The translations under genes and the position numbers were made by a program. A stretch of 64,000 bases of DNA from NCBI RefSeq assembly GCF_008806375.1, contig NZ_WAAT01000046.1:61458-125457 (forward strand), given 5' to 3'. The notes below the pieces were generated by a model that was not told the origin of the DNA, made no database searches, and saw nothing but the letters and a program-made list of their open reading frames with translations. Positions 9,014-18,858 of the stretch are shown here, one piece after another. Source of the DNA: Pseudotamlana haliotis (GTDB lineage Bacteria; Bacteroidota; Bacteroidia; Flavobacteriales; Flavobacteriaceae). The first letter of the stretch is position 1, and the number at the start of each line of letters is the position of its first letter.

Positions 9014-9037
9014 TAACCTAGGCTACGACCATAAAAA

Positions 9038-9076
9038 CAAAAAGCGTTAGATTTTGATAATCTAACGCTTTATTTA
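9038..9076. terminator. Bidirectional intrinsic terminator
   Basis: A 13-bp perfect stem, AAAGCGTTAGATT (9041-9053) with AATCTAACGCTTT (9059-9071), loop TTGAT, flanked by A-rich and T-rich sequence on either side. It sits between the convergent MscS and mpl genes and can serve both. Confidence 0.88.
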
Positions 9077-9092
9077 TTAGGTATATTGAATT

Positions 9093-10448
9093 TTATTTCA
9101 TCAAAGGTTTCACTGCATTAAAATCTAAACCACCATAATTTCCTGAACTCATCAAAAGCAGGGCTTTGTTATCAAAATCTTGAGCAAACAAGAAGTTTTT
9201 AAAATCTTCTGGGTTGGTATAGATAATCAAATCATCACGCTTAAAGGCTTCAGCAATTTGATGGTGAGTGATGTTTTCTAATTTTTTAATTTCAACAGCA
9301 TCAGGAGAATAAAACACCACAGCTACATCTGCAGCGTCAAGAGCACCTTTATATTCCTTTAAGAAATCGGCATTTAAACTACTGTAAGTATGCAATTCTA
9401 AACAAGCTACTAACTTTTTATCTTTATATTGTTCTTTTACCGCTTGTGTCGTCGCCTCTACTTTACTTGGTGAATGTGCAAAATCTTTATAGGCCACACT
9501 AGTTTTTCCTTCGGCAATTTTTTCTAAACGCTTGCTAGCCCCTTTAAAAGTTGAAATCGCTTCGTAGAAATCATCTTCATCAACACCCATGTGTTGACAA
9601 ATCCATTTGGCACCCGCTAGGTTATTTAGGTTGTGTTTACCAAAAACTTCAATAGGTAAATCGCCTTCAGAAGTTTCTAAAATAGTCTCTCCGTCTTCAA
9701 CCGTATATTCTGGTGTGTGGTAAGCAATTTTTCTAATTGGGTTCTTACTTTCTTCAACCACACGTTTCACTTCTGGGTCTTCTTCGTTGAAATTAATGTT
9801 ACCACCACTAACTATAGAATCTACAAAAATGCGAAACTGCTCCACGTAGTTATCATACGTTGGAAACACGTTAATATGATCCCAGGCTATACCACTTAAC
9901 AGAGCAATATTAGGTTTGTAAAGATGAAATTTAGGACGTCTATCAATAGGCGAACTTAAATATTCATCACCCTCTAAAACCATAAAATCATTTGTTTCAG
10001 TGAGTTTTACCATTACATCAAATCCTTCTAACTGCGCGCCCACCATATAATCAACATCACGATCGTGGTAATGCATCACATGAAGAATCATTGAAGTAAT
10101 GGTTGTTTTACCGTGACTCCCACCTATTACGACACGGGTTTTATGCTTAGACTGCTCATACAGAAATTCAGGGTAACTGTATATTTTAAGTCCTAATTCC
10201 TGTGCTTTAAACAACTCCGGGTTATCGGCTTGGGCATGCATACCTAAAACGATAGCATCTAAATTATTAGTGATTTTTTGTGGAAACCAACCAATTGCTT
10301 CTGGCAATAAACCTTTGGCTTCTAGTCGTGATTTCGATGGTTCAAACAATGAGTCATCGCTTCCTGTAACTTGATATCCTTTATTATGCAATGCTATGGC
10401 AAGATTGTGCATTGCAGAACCGCCAATAGCTATAAAATGTACGTTCAT
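9093..10448 (-). CDS. mpl: UDP-N-acetylmuramate:L-Ala-gamma-D-Glu-meso-DAP ligase
   Basis: A Mur-ligase family enzyme of 451 residues that joins recovered murein tripeptide to UDP-MurNAc, so old cell wall peptide is reused. The N-terminal Rossmann motif IAIGGSAMHNLA (7-18) and the ATP loop GGSHGKTT (109-116) are intact. The central-domain segment LEGDEYLSSPIDRRPKF is characteristic of Mpl rather than MurC. The length is typical. With AnmK and MurF elsewhere in the window it belongs to murein recycling and synthesis. A perfect TATATTTG promoter element lies 20 bp upstream of the start. Confidence 0.93.
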   Translation of the reverse strand: MNVHFIAIGGSAMHNLAIALHNKGYQVTGSDDSLFEPSKSRLEAKGLLPEAIGWFPQKITNNLDAIVLGMHAQADNPELFKAQELGLKIYSYPEFLYEQSKHKTRVVIGGSHGKTTITSMILHVMHYHDRDVDYMVGAQLEGFDVMVKLTETNDFMVLEGDEYLSSPIDRRPKFHLYKPNIALLSGIAWDHINVFPTYDNYVEQFRIFVDSIVSGGNINFNEEDPEVKRVVEESKNPIRKIAYHTPEYTVEDGETILETSEGDLPIEVFGKHNLNNLAGAKWICQHMGVDEDDFYEAISTFKGASKRLEKIAEGKTSVAYKDFAHSPSKVEATTQAVKEQYKDKKLVACLELHTYSSLNADFLKEYKGALDAADVAVVFYSPDAVEIKKLENITHHQIAEAFKRDDLIIYTNPEDFKNFLFAQDFDNKALLLMSSGNYGGLDFNAVKPLMK

Positions 10449-10467
10449 GGTGAAATTTTGAATGTAT

Positions 10468-10475
10468 CAAATATA
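10468..10475 (-). promoter_or_regulatory. Bacteroidota -7 element (TATATTTG) of mpl
   Basis: On the minus strand TATATTTG matches the TAnnTTTG consensus exactly, with TTCG 20 bases upstream as an imperfect -33 (consensus TTG). The predicted transcript would have a very short leader before the mpl ATG at 10448. Confidence 0.55.
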
Positions 10476-10645
10476 GTTTTTTAGTTACGAATTCTCGAAT
10501 GAATTGTACTGAAATTACGGTTATAAACTTGTTAAATGATTATTCTTAAAATGGAGGACCAAAGGTTAAAAACCTAACCAAATACACTGCTACTTTACCA
10601 ATAGGTATATTTAAAGTTCATGTACCCGCGCTAGTGGTTGCATCA

Positions 10646-10682
10646 GATAGCTTTTGGTGAGTGCATGCTCCCCATAGCTATC
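10646..10682. other. Imperfect inverted repeat in the mpl-TPR gap
   Basis: GATAGC (10646-10651) and GCTATC (10677-10682) bracket a region in which the two halves remain similar when one is reverse-complemented (TTGGTGAG vs ATGGGGAG, centred on GCATGC). It lies just downstream of the TPR gene on its strand. There is no T tract, so its role is unknown. Confidence 0.35.
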
Positions 10683-10695
10683 AAGAGCCCAAAAC

Positions 10696-11646
10696 TTACA
10701 TATCTAAAATATGTTCTTTTTCATCTGAAAATCTTTCTTCTGAAGGAAGCTCTTTTAAGGCTAAATTAATATGCTTTAATGCTTGATTTTTATGCTCTTG
10801 GTAACGATAAATCTGCGCTAAACGATAATGCGCCGAAGCTTTAGGAATTTGGTCCTTGTCAGAAAACTTTTTCAGGTAGTTTTCTAAACTCGTAATGCCT
10901 TTTTTATGGGCGATTTGATAGCTTGCAGATAGGCGTCCGAGTTGATAATTCAAAGCATTGTCTTGAAGATGTTGCTTCGCTATTTCAACTGTTTCTAAAG
11001 CCTTTTCATGCAAATTTTCCTGCTCATAAAGCTTCATGAGTTCGAGGTAACAAGTTAAGGACCCACCTACTTTTACTGCTTTTTTATAGTAGATTTCGGC
11101 TTCCTCAAAATCGTCATCATACTTATAAATAAACCCTTTTGCTAGATAACCATCAACCTTGGAGAGCTGCTCCAACTCTTGGGCATATTGTAGGGCTTTT
11201 TCTTTGCTTCCACCAACAATTCCGGGCAAGTGCATATAATATTGAACCAACGCCCAACGGGTATTGATGTGCTTTTTGTCTAATTCGGCAGCCTTAAGAA
11301 AGGCGACCTTCATATCACCGATATAAGCCATGGCTTTAAGCCTATTTTCCATGGCCATCATAGCCAAAATACTGCCGTAATTATAAAAATATTTAGCCTT
11401 GGTTTTATCTTTTTCTAGAACTTCCTCATAACAATTAATTGCATTGTCCCATTTTTTTTGATAGCCATAGGCATCGCCTAACAAAGATTTTACTTCTAAA
11501 TTATTGGGGTGATTTTTTAAATATTTTGTTAGAAACAGTTCAGCATCATGATACTGCTTTTCTTGAAATAAGGCGTCAACCTCAGCAAAATTACCTTGTG
11601 AAAAACCAAGACACGGCAATAATACAAAAAGCAAGATTTTACTCAT
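10696..11646 (-). CDS. Tetratricopeptide repeat protein, exported
   Basis: A 316-residue protein starting with a short signal peptide (about 1-16, LPCLGFSQ). It then consists almost entirely of TPR-like helical pairs: residues 18-115 contain at least three repeats with the A-x-x-x-Y-x-x-x-L pattern, and more follow between 150 and 310. Members of this group usually act as periplasmic scaffolds. A predicted enzyme motif is absent. It diverges from the alpha-2-macroglobulin gene, 220 bp away. Specific function unknown. Confidence 0.8.
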   Translation of the reverse strand: MSKILLFVLLPCLGFSQGNFAEVDALFQEKQYHDAELFLTKYLKNHPNNLEVKSLLGDAYGYQKKWDNAINCYEEVLEKDKTKAKYFYNYGSILAMMAMENRLKAMAYIGDMKVAFLKAAELDKKHINTRWALVQYYMHLPGIVGGSKEKALQYAQELEQLSKVDGYLAKGFIYKYDDDFEEAEIYYKKAVKVGGSLTCYLELMKLYEQENLHEKALETVEIAKQHLQDNALNYQLGRLSASYQIAHKKGITSLENYLKKFSDKDQIPKASAHYRLAQIYRYQEHKNQALKHINLALKELPSEERFSDEKEHILDM

Positions 11647-11866
11647 TTAAATTAAGGGTTTTCAACAAATGTAATCTTTATTTATAAAGTAACGATTTAT
11701 TGGCTCAAGCTTAATAAATTAGCCGGCTGAGCCCATTTTTTCTTAACAAAATGATTAACTTTCCTGATTTAACAAAAGTTATGAAATTGACTCTTGTTTT
11801 TGGAATGGCTTTTGAGACCAACTAAACCACAAATTTAAAGTAGACCCCGACACAAACTCAGTATTT

Positions 11867-14800
11867 ATGAGGCATACGCTATTATTAATAATTGTTCTTT
11901 TTTCCTTAAACCTCACCCAAGCACAAAATCAGTACCCTGATTTATGGAAAAAAGTAGAAGCTTTTGAACTTGAAGGCTTACCACAATCAGCGCTAAAAAC
12001 ACTAAAAACCATTGAAAAAAAGGCAAAACGCGCTGAAAATCATGAGCAAATCATCAAAGTGATGCTTTTTAAGAGCAAATTTAACCTGATTTTAGAGGAA
12101 GAGGCTCAGCTCCAAATCATCAATGATTTTAAATCTGAAATTAGCAAAAATGAGGCACCAACTAAAAACGTACTCGAAAACATATTGGCGCATTTATACT
12201 GGCAGTATTTCAACGAAAACAAAGATCAGTTTTATAGCCGAACCAAAACTTCTAAAAAAGTAAATGCTGAAGATTTTAGAACCTGGGATTTACAAACGCT
12301 CTTTCATGAAATTCATGTGCATTATCAAAGTTCATTGCAAGATGAAGCTTTACTAAAACAAGCCTCTATAGAACAGTATAGCGTCATTATAAAAAAACAA
12401 GGAAATTCCACAGCACTTAGACCTACCCTATTTGATTTTTTAAGCCACAATGCCTTAGAATTTTACGAAACCGATGAAACTAGCATTACCCAGCCGGCTT
12501 ATAAATTTGAAATAGACCAGTCTGAATACCTCTCCTCAGCTGAACAATTTTCTAAATTACAAATTGAATCAAAAGACAGCACGTCATTACAACTTAACGC
12601 ACTTAAAATTTACAAGGCGCTCATTAAATTTCATTTGAATGACAAAACTTTTGAAGCGCTTAGCGATGTGGATATTCAACGTATCAACTTTGTTTACGAT
12701 CATGCGACTTTTGACAATAAGGAAAATTTAAAGCTAGAAGCCTTAAAAATGGCTAGTAAGACCATTACAAATCACGATAGCGCAGGATTATACAATTTTG
12801 AAATTGCTAAAATATATTACAAACAAAGCGAATCTTACAGTTCACAAATTAATGAAGAGAACCGTTGGAAAGCCAAAGAAGCCTTAGTGCTTTGCAATGA
12901 AATAATTAAAACCTACCCCGAAAGTAGAGCTGCAGAAAAATGTGTGGTTTTAAAATCAAAAATAAACAAATTCCATGTTGAAATAACGTCTGAGAGTTAC
13001 ATCCCTAATAGAAAAGCGTCGCGTCTATTAATTAACTACAAAAACATAGACACTTTAGATTTTCAAGTTTATAAACTGAGTAAAACTCAGGTTAAAACCT
13101 TTACTGGGCTTTATAGAAAGGACCAAAAACTATCCTTTTTAGATGAATTATCGCCATTGGAATCATGGACTAGCAAACTTAGAAATGAACAAGATTTTCA
13201 AACACACACTACCGAAGTTGTTGTTCCTAAATTAGATAATGGAAACTATGTCATCCTCGCTCGAGTTAAAAAAGATGAAGACACTTTTGCTTTTACCACG
13301 ATTCAGGTCACAGATTTTGCTTTGGTTGAAACGGAATCTACAGCATTTAAAATATTCCAAATAATCAACCGAAATAACGGCACACCCATTACCAAAGCTC
13401 AAATTGAAGCTTCTTACTACCAGCAAAATTCTAGAACATTAGAGCGTAAATCTTATGAAACCAACAACCTTGGTATTTTTAAAATTGAAAAGGGTGATTA
13501 CTTCTACAGAAATATCAACTTAAAAGTTTCCAAAAATAAGGATACCGCCTATTTTGGTGACTATTACATCAACAAGCGCTACAATAATCAGGCTGAGACC
13601 ACAAAGCAACATAAGGCGTTTATTTTTACCGACCGCAGCATTTATAGACCTGGACAAACCGTTTATTTCAAAGCCATTGCTATGGAAACCACCGCTGGAA
13701 AATCGGTGGTTCTGGCTAACAGGCCACTAAAAGCAACACTCCACAATGTTAATGGAGAAGAACTCATGCAACTTGATTTAATAACCAATGATTTTGGATC
13801 AATTGCAGGAGATTTTATACTCCCTAATAATGGCGTAACTGGTCGATACAATATAACGGTTACTAAGCCTACCAACGAAATACAGTTGTTTGCAAGACAA
13901 GATATCTCGGTTGAAGAATATAAACGCCCTAAGTTTGAAACTACTTTTGACCCCATTACCGAAACCTTTCGTGTAAATGATTCCATACATGTAAAAGGAA
14001 AAGCCTTAGCTTTTTCGGGAAGCAACATTACAGACGCCAAAGTGGTTTATCGCATACATCGCAAGGTGGAATACCCATTTTGGTCCTCTAGGTATCGTCC
14101 CTATTCGTATAATGCGGCACAAGAAATCACCCATAGTGAAATAAAAACAGATGCTTCTGGTCAATTTGAAATCACTTTTAAAGCCCTTCCCGACGCTAGT
14201 GTAGACAAAGAAAGCTTACCTATTTTCACCTATGAAATTACTGCAGATGTCACCGATTTAAACGGAGAAACACACAGTGAAACCACCACTATAAAAGTGG
14301 GTTATCACGCGTTGGAGGCGAAATTAAATATTGAAGCGTACTTGAATAAATCTGAAGGAAAGCAAGAATTAATCATAGATACCAAAAACTTAAATGGTGC
14401 TTTTGTTCCTACGGAAGGCCTTATTAAAATATACAAACTTCAGGCACCGAACCGTGTCTTACGAGAACGACCATGGGAAGCCCCAGATTATAAAAAGTTA
14501 TCTGAAGCTGAATTTAAAACCTTGTTTCCACACGAGGCTTACGCAAATGAACACCTTTCAGACCACTGGAAAAAAGGAGCTTTGGTTGTAGAAAAGCCTT
14601 TTAATACGGCTGATTCCAAAACTATACCCCTAGACGACCTTGACCATTGGGAATCGGGGCAGTACGTCATTACTTTAGAAGCGAAAGACAAGTTTGGTCA
14701 ATTGGTAAAAGATGAAGCTAAAACCACGCTTTTCAGTCAGAATGATAAAACTTTAGCCGACCAAGAATTATTTAGTGTTACTACAGATAAAACAAGCTAC

Positions 14801-17800
14801 AATCCAAATGAAACGGCTTACGTGACTTTGGGGTCTTCTGCTGAAAATATCGCTGTAACGCTTAGTATTGAAAAAGGCAAAAAAATCATTAAAACTGAAA
14901 TTATAAATCTAAACAACAGTAAAAAGACCATCGCGATTCCCGTTACAAAAAATGACATTGGTGGATTTGCCGTACACTACAGTTTTGCTGCTTTTAACAG
15001 TTACAGTTCTGGCAAAAAAATTATTACTGTGGCTTATCCAGAAACCGGTTTACAAATTGAAACACTAACTTTTAGAGATAAAATCCAACCTGGCGCTCAA
15101 GAAACCTGGGAATTTAAAATTAAAGGTCCGCAAGGCGAAAAAGTAAGCGCAGAGTTATTAGCAAGCATGTACGATGCCTCTCTTGATCAGTTTAAATCAC
15201 ATAACTGGAAATTCAACCCAATAGCTAAACCAACCTATTACTCTCGCATTTTTAAGAACGGATATAACAGCTTTAAAACTCAAAATTTCACAGCTTACAA
15301 CCCGAAAAACACAGAAACCTATCCCACCCAACTCTACGATAAATTCAACTGGTATGGTTTTGACATGAATAACCAGAACACAAATAAGCGTTATTTAAAT
15401 GAATTACGAACCAAACAAGAATCTAAATACAGTAGCTCAGTTAAAAAAGGCTTTGTTTCAGGAACAATTTACGATGAAACTGGAGCGCCTATTCCTGCCG
15501 TGAACATTATTATTAAAGGCACGTCAAGAGGAACCATGACCAATTTTGATGGTAATTTTTCTATTAAAGCCAGTAAAGGGGACATTCTAGAAATCACTTA
15601 TATCGGTTTTGATTCACAGGAAATTACCATCGCCAACAAAAACTTTTTCCATGCATACCTAACAGCAAACACCGACCATTTAGACGAGGTCGTTGTATTA
15701 GGTTATGGCGCCGCACCTCGAGCAGCAACCAACCTCACCGGGGCTGTTCAAAAAGTAGAAGCTGATGAGGCTGATGTAGGAGCATCAGAAACTCCCACTG
15801 TAACTATTCGAGGTAATGCTCGTATTTCTGGAAACAATAAACCTTTGTGCATCGTTGATGGAAAAATCACTGAAGACATTTCAGGTATAGACCCAGATGA
15901 CATCCTGTCTATGGACATTTTAAAAGACGCTGCTTCTACTGCAATTTATGGAAGTAAAGCTAAAAATGGTGTTGTAATTATCACCACTAAAAATGGTTTG
16001 AACGCCATGTCTCAAGTAGAAGTTAGAAAGAACCTCAAAGAAACGGCGTTTTTCTTTCCACAGTTAAATACCGATAAAACAGGAAATATCAGTTTTAGTT
16101 TTGAAACACCAGAAGCTTTAACCCAATGGAAACTGCAATTATTGGCTCATACAAAATCCTTAGAGAGTACGACTAAACAGTTTACCACCATCACACAAAA
16201 AGAACTTATGGTGAGTCCCAATGCCCCACGTTTTTTACGCGAAGGAGACCGCATTACAATAAGCGCTAAAATTGCCAACCTCACAAAAAAAATAATGTCA
16301 GGTGATGCTACTTTAATCCTAAGCGATGCCATTTCTGGAAAAGACCTCAACACCGCACTGGGCAACGCCGTAAACAGCAAATCATTTTCAGTAGATGCCA
16401 ACGGCAACACCCAAGTCTCTTGGCAACTAAGCATCCCTGACAACATACAAGCTGTACAGTATAAGATTATAGCTAAATCAGAAAGCTTTAGTGACGGCGA
16501 ACAAAACACAGTTCCTGTTTTATCGAACCGTATATTGGTTACTGAAACCCTACCTATGTGGATTAATAGCAATCAAACAAAAACATTCACACTCGAAAAG
16601 CTTAAAAATAACAGCTCAGCCACACTAAAAAATCATAAGTTAACTTTGGAAATCACTTCCAACCCAGCATGGTATGCGGTTCAAGCTTTGCCTTACTTGA
16701 TGGAATATCCTTTTGAATGCAATGAACAAACCTTTAGTAAATATTACGCCAATGCTTTAGCGAGGCACATTGTAACTTCAAATCCTAAAATTGAAGCTGT
16801 TTTTAATGAGTGGAAATCGCAAGAGGCTTTAATTTCTAATCTTGAAAAGAACCCGGAATTAAAATCCATTTTAATTCAAGAAACACCTTGGTTGCGTGAT
16901 GCACAGAGTGAAACCGAACAGAAAAAACGCATCGGCTTATTATTTGATTTGAATCAAATGACTAGCAGTTTACAGGCCACGCTTAACAAACTAAAATCAA
17001 ATCAACTTAGTTCTGGAGCTTGGCCTTGGTTTAACGGAGGCAGAGAAAGCCGTAACATTACGCAGCATATTATCACTGGCTTCGGACATTTAGACAAACT
17101 TGGAGTGTCTTCAGAAAACACTTCAAATATGATTCAGAAAGCTATAAGATATCTTGATACTGAATTTGTTGAAGAATATAAAAACCTTAAGAAATACGAT
17201 GATAAGGTCGATTTAAGTAAAGACCAATTAAGCACCACACAACTGCATTACTTATACATGAGAAGTTTCTTCCCTGAAATTAAAAAATCAGAAGAAGTTG
17301 TGCATATCATCAATTACTACCAAACACAAATTGAGAACTATTGGTTGAAACGTCCATTATACGCTAAAGGGTTAATGGCTTTAATTTCATTTAGAAATGA
17401 GAACATCAATACAGCCAATAAGATTATGGCTTCTTTAAAGGAAACCAGTATCACTTCAGAAGAACTTGGAATGTACTGGAAAGAAAATACAAACTCATTG
17501 TTGTGGTACCAAGCCCCTATTGAAACACAGGCACTTTTAATTGAAGCTTTTTCAGAAATTAAAAATGATAAAAAGCGTATAGACAAGCTAAAAATGTGGC
17601 TACTCAAAAACAAGCAAACCAACCGTTGGAGTACAACAAAAGCAACGACTAACGCGGTTTACGCTTTACTCCTACAAGGTAGCGATTGGTTAAGTGTTTC
17701 TGATTTGGTTGAAGTTAAAGTGGGCAATCGAACCATTGACCCTACAAAACTGGACCATGTAAAAACTGAAGCAGGAACTGGTTATTACAAAACCTCTTGG

Positions 17801-18346
17801 TCTGCTTCTGAAATCACACCTAAAATGAGTGAAGTTACCCTCAATAAAAAAGGTGAAGGCATCGCTTGGGGTAGTTTGTACTGGCAGTATTTTGAGGATT
17901 TAGATAAAATCACTTCTGCTGAAACGCCTTTATCTTTAAAGAAGACATTATTTTTAAAAACCAATACAGACACCGGCAAAGCCCTTACTGAAATAACAAA
18001 AAACACTAAGCTTAAAGTAGGAGATTTAGTAACTGTTAGAATAGAATTACGCAGTGATAGAGCCATGGAATTTCTTCATATGAAAGATATGCGTGCCGCT
18101 GGTTTAGAACCTACAAACGTAATTTCAACCTACAAATGGCAAGACGGCTTAGGTTATTATGAAAGCACTAAAGATGCTAGTACCAATTTCTTTTTTGATT
18201 ACTTGCCAAAAGGCGTTTATGTTTTTGAGTATGACCTAAGGGTAAATAACGCTGGAGACATGAGCAATGGCATTACAACTATTGAAAGCATGTATGCTCC
18301 AGAATTCAAAAGCCACAGCGAAGGTGTCAGAATTCAAACCCAATAA
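11867..18346 (+). CDS. Alpha-2-macroglobulin family protein with inserted SusC-like plug module
   Basis: A 2159-residue exported protein with a signal peptide at 1-19 (cleavage near TQA-Q). Residues 20-560 are a helical and beta N-terminal region. The MG2-type macroglobulin domain starts near 585 (FTDRSIYRPGQTVYF), with further beta domains to about 1180. Residues 1195-1377 are a carboxypeptidase-regulatory-like domain (GFVSGTIYD start) followed by a TonB-plug-like domain ending ATAIYGSKAKNGVVIITTKNG. The A2M domain resumes right after, with RKNLKETAFFFPQL. The thioester motif Cys-Asn-Glu-Gln is at 1618-1621, so covalent trapping of proteases is plausible, followed by the helical thioester domain (to about 1900). 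It leads an operon with a lipoprotein and an M64 protease. Confidence 0.9.
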   Translation: MRHTLLLIIVLFSLNLTQAQNQYPDLWKKVEAFELEGLPQSALKTLKTIEKKAKRAENHEQIIKVMLFKSKFNLILEEEAQLQIINDFKSEISKNEAPTKNVLENILAHLYWQYFNENKDQFYSRTKTSKKVNAEDFRTWDLQTLFHEIHVHYQSSLQDEALLKQASIEQYSVIIKKQGNSTALRPTLFDFLSHNALEFYETDETSITQPAYKFEIDQSEYLSSAEQFSKLQIESKDSTSLQLNALKIYKALIKFHLNDKTFEALSDVDIQRINFVYDHATFDNKENLKLEALKMASKTITNHDSAGLYNFEIAKIYYKQSESYSSQINEENRWKAKEALVLCNEIIKTYPESRAAEKCVVLKSKINKFHVEITSESYIPNRKASRLLINYKNIDTLDFQVYKLSKTQVKTFTGLYRKDQKLSFLDELSPLESWTSKLRNEQDFQTHTTEVVVPKLDNGNYVILARVKKDEDTFAFTTIQVTDFALVETESTAFKIFQIINRNNGTPITKAQIEASYYQQNSRTLERKSYETNNLGIFKIEKGDYFYRNINLKVSKNKDTAYFGDYYINKRYNNQAETTKQHKAFIFTDRSIYRPGQTVYFKAIAMETTAGKSVVLANRPLKATLHNVNGEELMQLDLITNDFGSIAGDFILPNNGVTGRYNITVTKPTNEIQLFARQDISVEEYKRPKFETTFDPITETFRVNDSIHVKGKALAFSGSNITDAKVVYRIHRKVEYPFWSSRYRPYSYNAAQEITHSEIKTDASGQFEITFKALPDASVDKESLPIFTYEITADVTDLNGETHSETTTIKVGYHALEAKLNIEAYLNKSEGKQELIIDTKNLNGAFVPTEGLIKIYKLQAPNRVLRERPWEAPDYKKLSEAEFKTLFPHEAYANEHLSDHWKKGALVVEKPFNTADSKTIPLDDLDHWESGQYVITLEAKDKFGQLVKDEAKTTLFSQNDKTLADQELFSVTTDKTSYNPNETAYVTLGSSAENIAVTLSIEKGKKIIKTEIINLNNSKKTIAIPVTKNDIGGFAVHYSFAAFNSYSSGKKIITVAYPETGLQIETLTFRDKIQPGAQETWEFKIKGPQGEKVSAELLASMYDASLDQFKSHNWKFNPIAKPTYYSRIFKNGYNSFKTQNFTAYNPKNTETYPTQLYDKFNWYGFDMNNQNTNKRYLNELRTKQESKYSSSVKKGFVSGTIYDETGAPIPAVNIIIKGTSRGTMTNFDGNFSIKASKGDILEITYIGFDSQEITIANKNFFHAYLTANTDHLDEVVVLGYGAAPRAATNLTGAVQKVEADEADVGASETPTVTIRGNARISGNNKPLCIVDGKITEDISGIDPDDILSMDILKDAASTAIYGSKAKNGVVIITTKNGLNAMSQVEVRKNLKETAFFFPQLNTDKTGNISFSFETPEALTQWKLQLLAHTKSLESTTKQFTTITQKELMVSPNAPRFLREGDRITISAKIANLTKKIMSGDATLILSDAISGKDLNTALGNAVNSKSFSVDANGNTQVSWQLSIPDNIQAVQYKIIAKSESFSDGEQNTVPVLSNRILVTETLPMWINSNQTKTFTLEKLKNNSSATLKNHKLTLEITSNPAWYAVQALPYLMEYPFECNEQTFSKYYANALARHIVTSNPKIEAVFNEWKSQEALISNLEKNPELKSILIQETPWLRDAQSETEQKKRIGLLFDLNQMTSSLQATLNKLKSNQLSSGAWPWFNGGRESRNITQHIITGFGHLDKLGVSSENTSNMIQKAIRYLDTEFVEEYKNLKKYDDKVDLSKDQLSTTQLHYLYMRSFFPEIKKSEEVVHIINYYQTQIENYWLKRPLYAKGLMALISFRNENINTANKIMASLKETSITSEELGMYWKENTNSLLWYQAPIETQALLIEAFSEIKNDKKRIDKLKMWLLKNKQTNRWSTTKATTNAVYALLLQGSDWLSVSDLVEVKVGNRTIDPTKLDHVKTEAGTGYYKTSWSASEITPKMSEVTLNKKGEGIAWGSLYWQYFEDLDKITSAETPLSLKKTLFLKTNTDTGKALTEITKNTKLKVGDLVTVRIELRSDRAMEFLHMKDMRAAGLEPTNVISTYKWQDGLGYYESTKDASTNFFFDYLPKGVYVFEYDLRVNNAGDMSNGITTIESMYAPEFKSHSEGVRIQTQ

Positions 18347-18354
18347 AACAAGTC

Positions 18355-18858
18355 ATGAAAAATTTCTCATTCAAAAGGTATAAAGCTACAATTCTGCTTG
18401 CCATCGTTTTAGGGTTTGTTCAGGCTTGTAAAACCACAAAAACAGAAACACCCATAGAAACTACGACTGAGGAAAACCCTAAAATCATTTTTTTAACTTA
18501 CAGCATTAATGAATCGCCATCAGGAGAAAGAAGCATGACCTTTATAAATCAAAAAACTGTTGATGGCTACTTAAAACCAAATAGTGATCATTCTGCAAAT
18601 AACGCTGTTGATGGTGACTTGATCTGTTTGCAATTTGATGAACAGTCTAATATTATAGATCGTAGTTTGATAAAAAACCCATTAAAAAAAACCATAGAAT
18701 CTTTAAATGATTCTAAAAGTTTCGAAACTGAGACTGTTCATGTGACTACTACGAAATTCACCAATAGAATTTCCTTAAAAAGAAATACCAAAATCATCAC
18801 AATTAGTAACTTTGCCAACTCAAAAAATCTGATTAGCACTAAGATAAGCCAGGAATGA
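18355..18858 (+). CDS. Small lipoprotein of unknown function
   Basis: A 167-residue protein. A basic N-terminus and hydrophobic stretch (8-24) end in a lipobox, FVQAC, with the lipidated cysteine at position 25. The mature part is polar and Lys/Thr/Asn rich, with no recognised domain. It lies 8 bp after the alpha-2-macroglobulin stop and its own stop overlaps the start of the M64 protease (ATGA), so all three are cotranscribed and probably translationally coupled. It may be a partner of one of the two large proteins; this is inference from position only. Confidence 0.72.
   Translation: MKNFSFKRYKATILLAIVLGFVQACKTTKTETPIETTTEENPKIIFLTYSINESPSGERSMTFINQKTVDGYLKPNSDHSANNAVDGDLICLQFDEQSNIIDRSLIKNPLKKTIESLNDSKSFETETVHVTTTKFTNRISLKRNTKIITISNFANSKNLISTKISQE

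Noticed and set aside
11702..11732. GGCTCA/TGAGCC hairpin followed by T residues upstream of the alpha-2-macroglobulin gene
   Set aside because: Only 6-bp arms with a 19-base loop, and no plus-strand gene upstream to terminate; too weak to call.
16147..16572. 141-residue open frame antisense to the alpha-2-macroglobulin gene
   Set aside because: Lies fully within the A2M domain coding region; no recognisable features.
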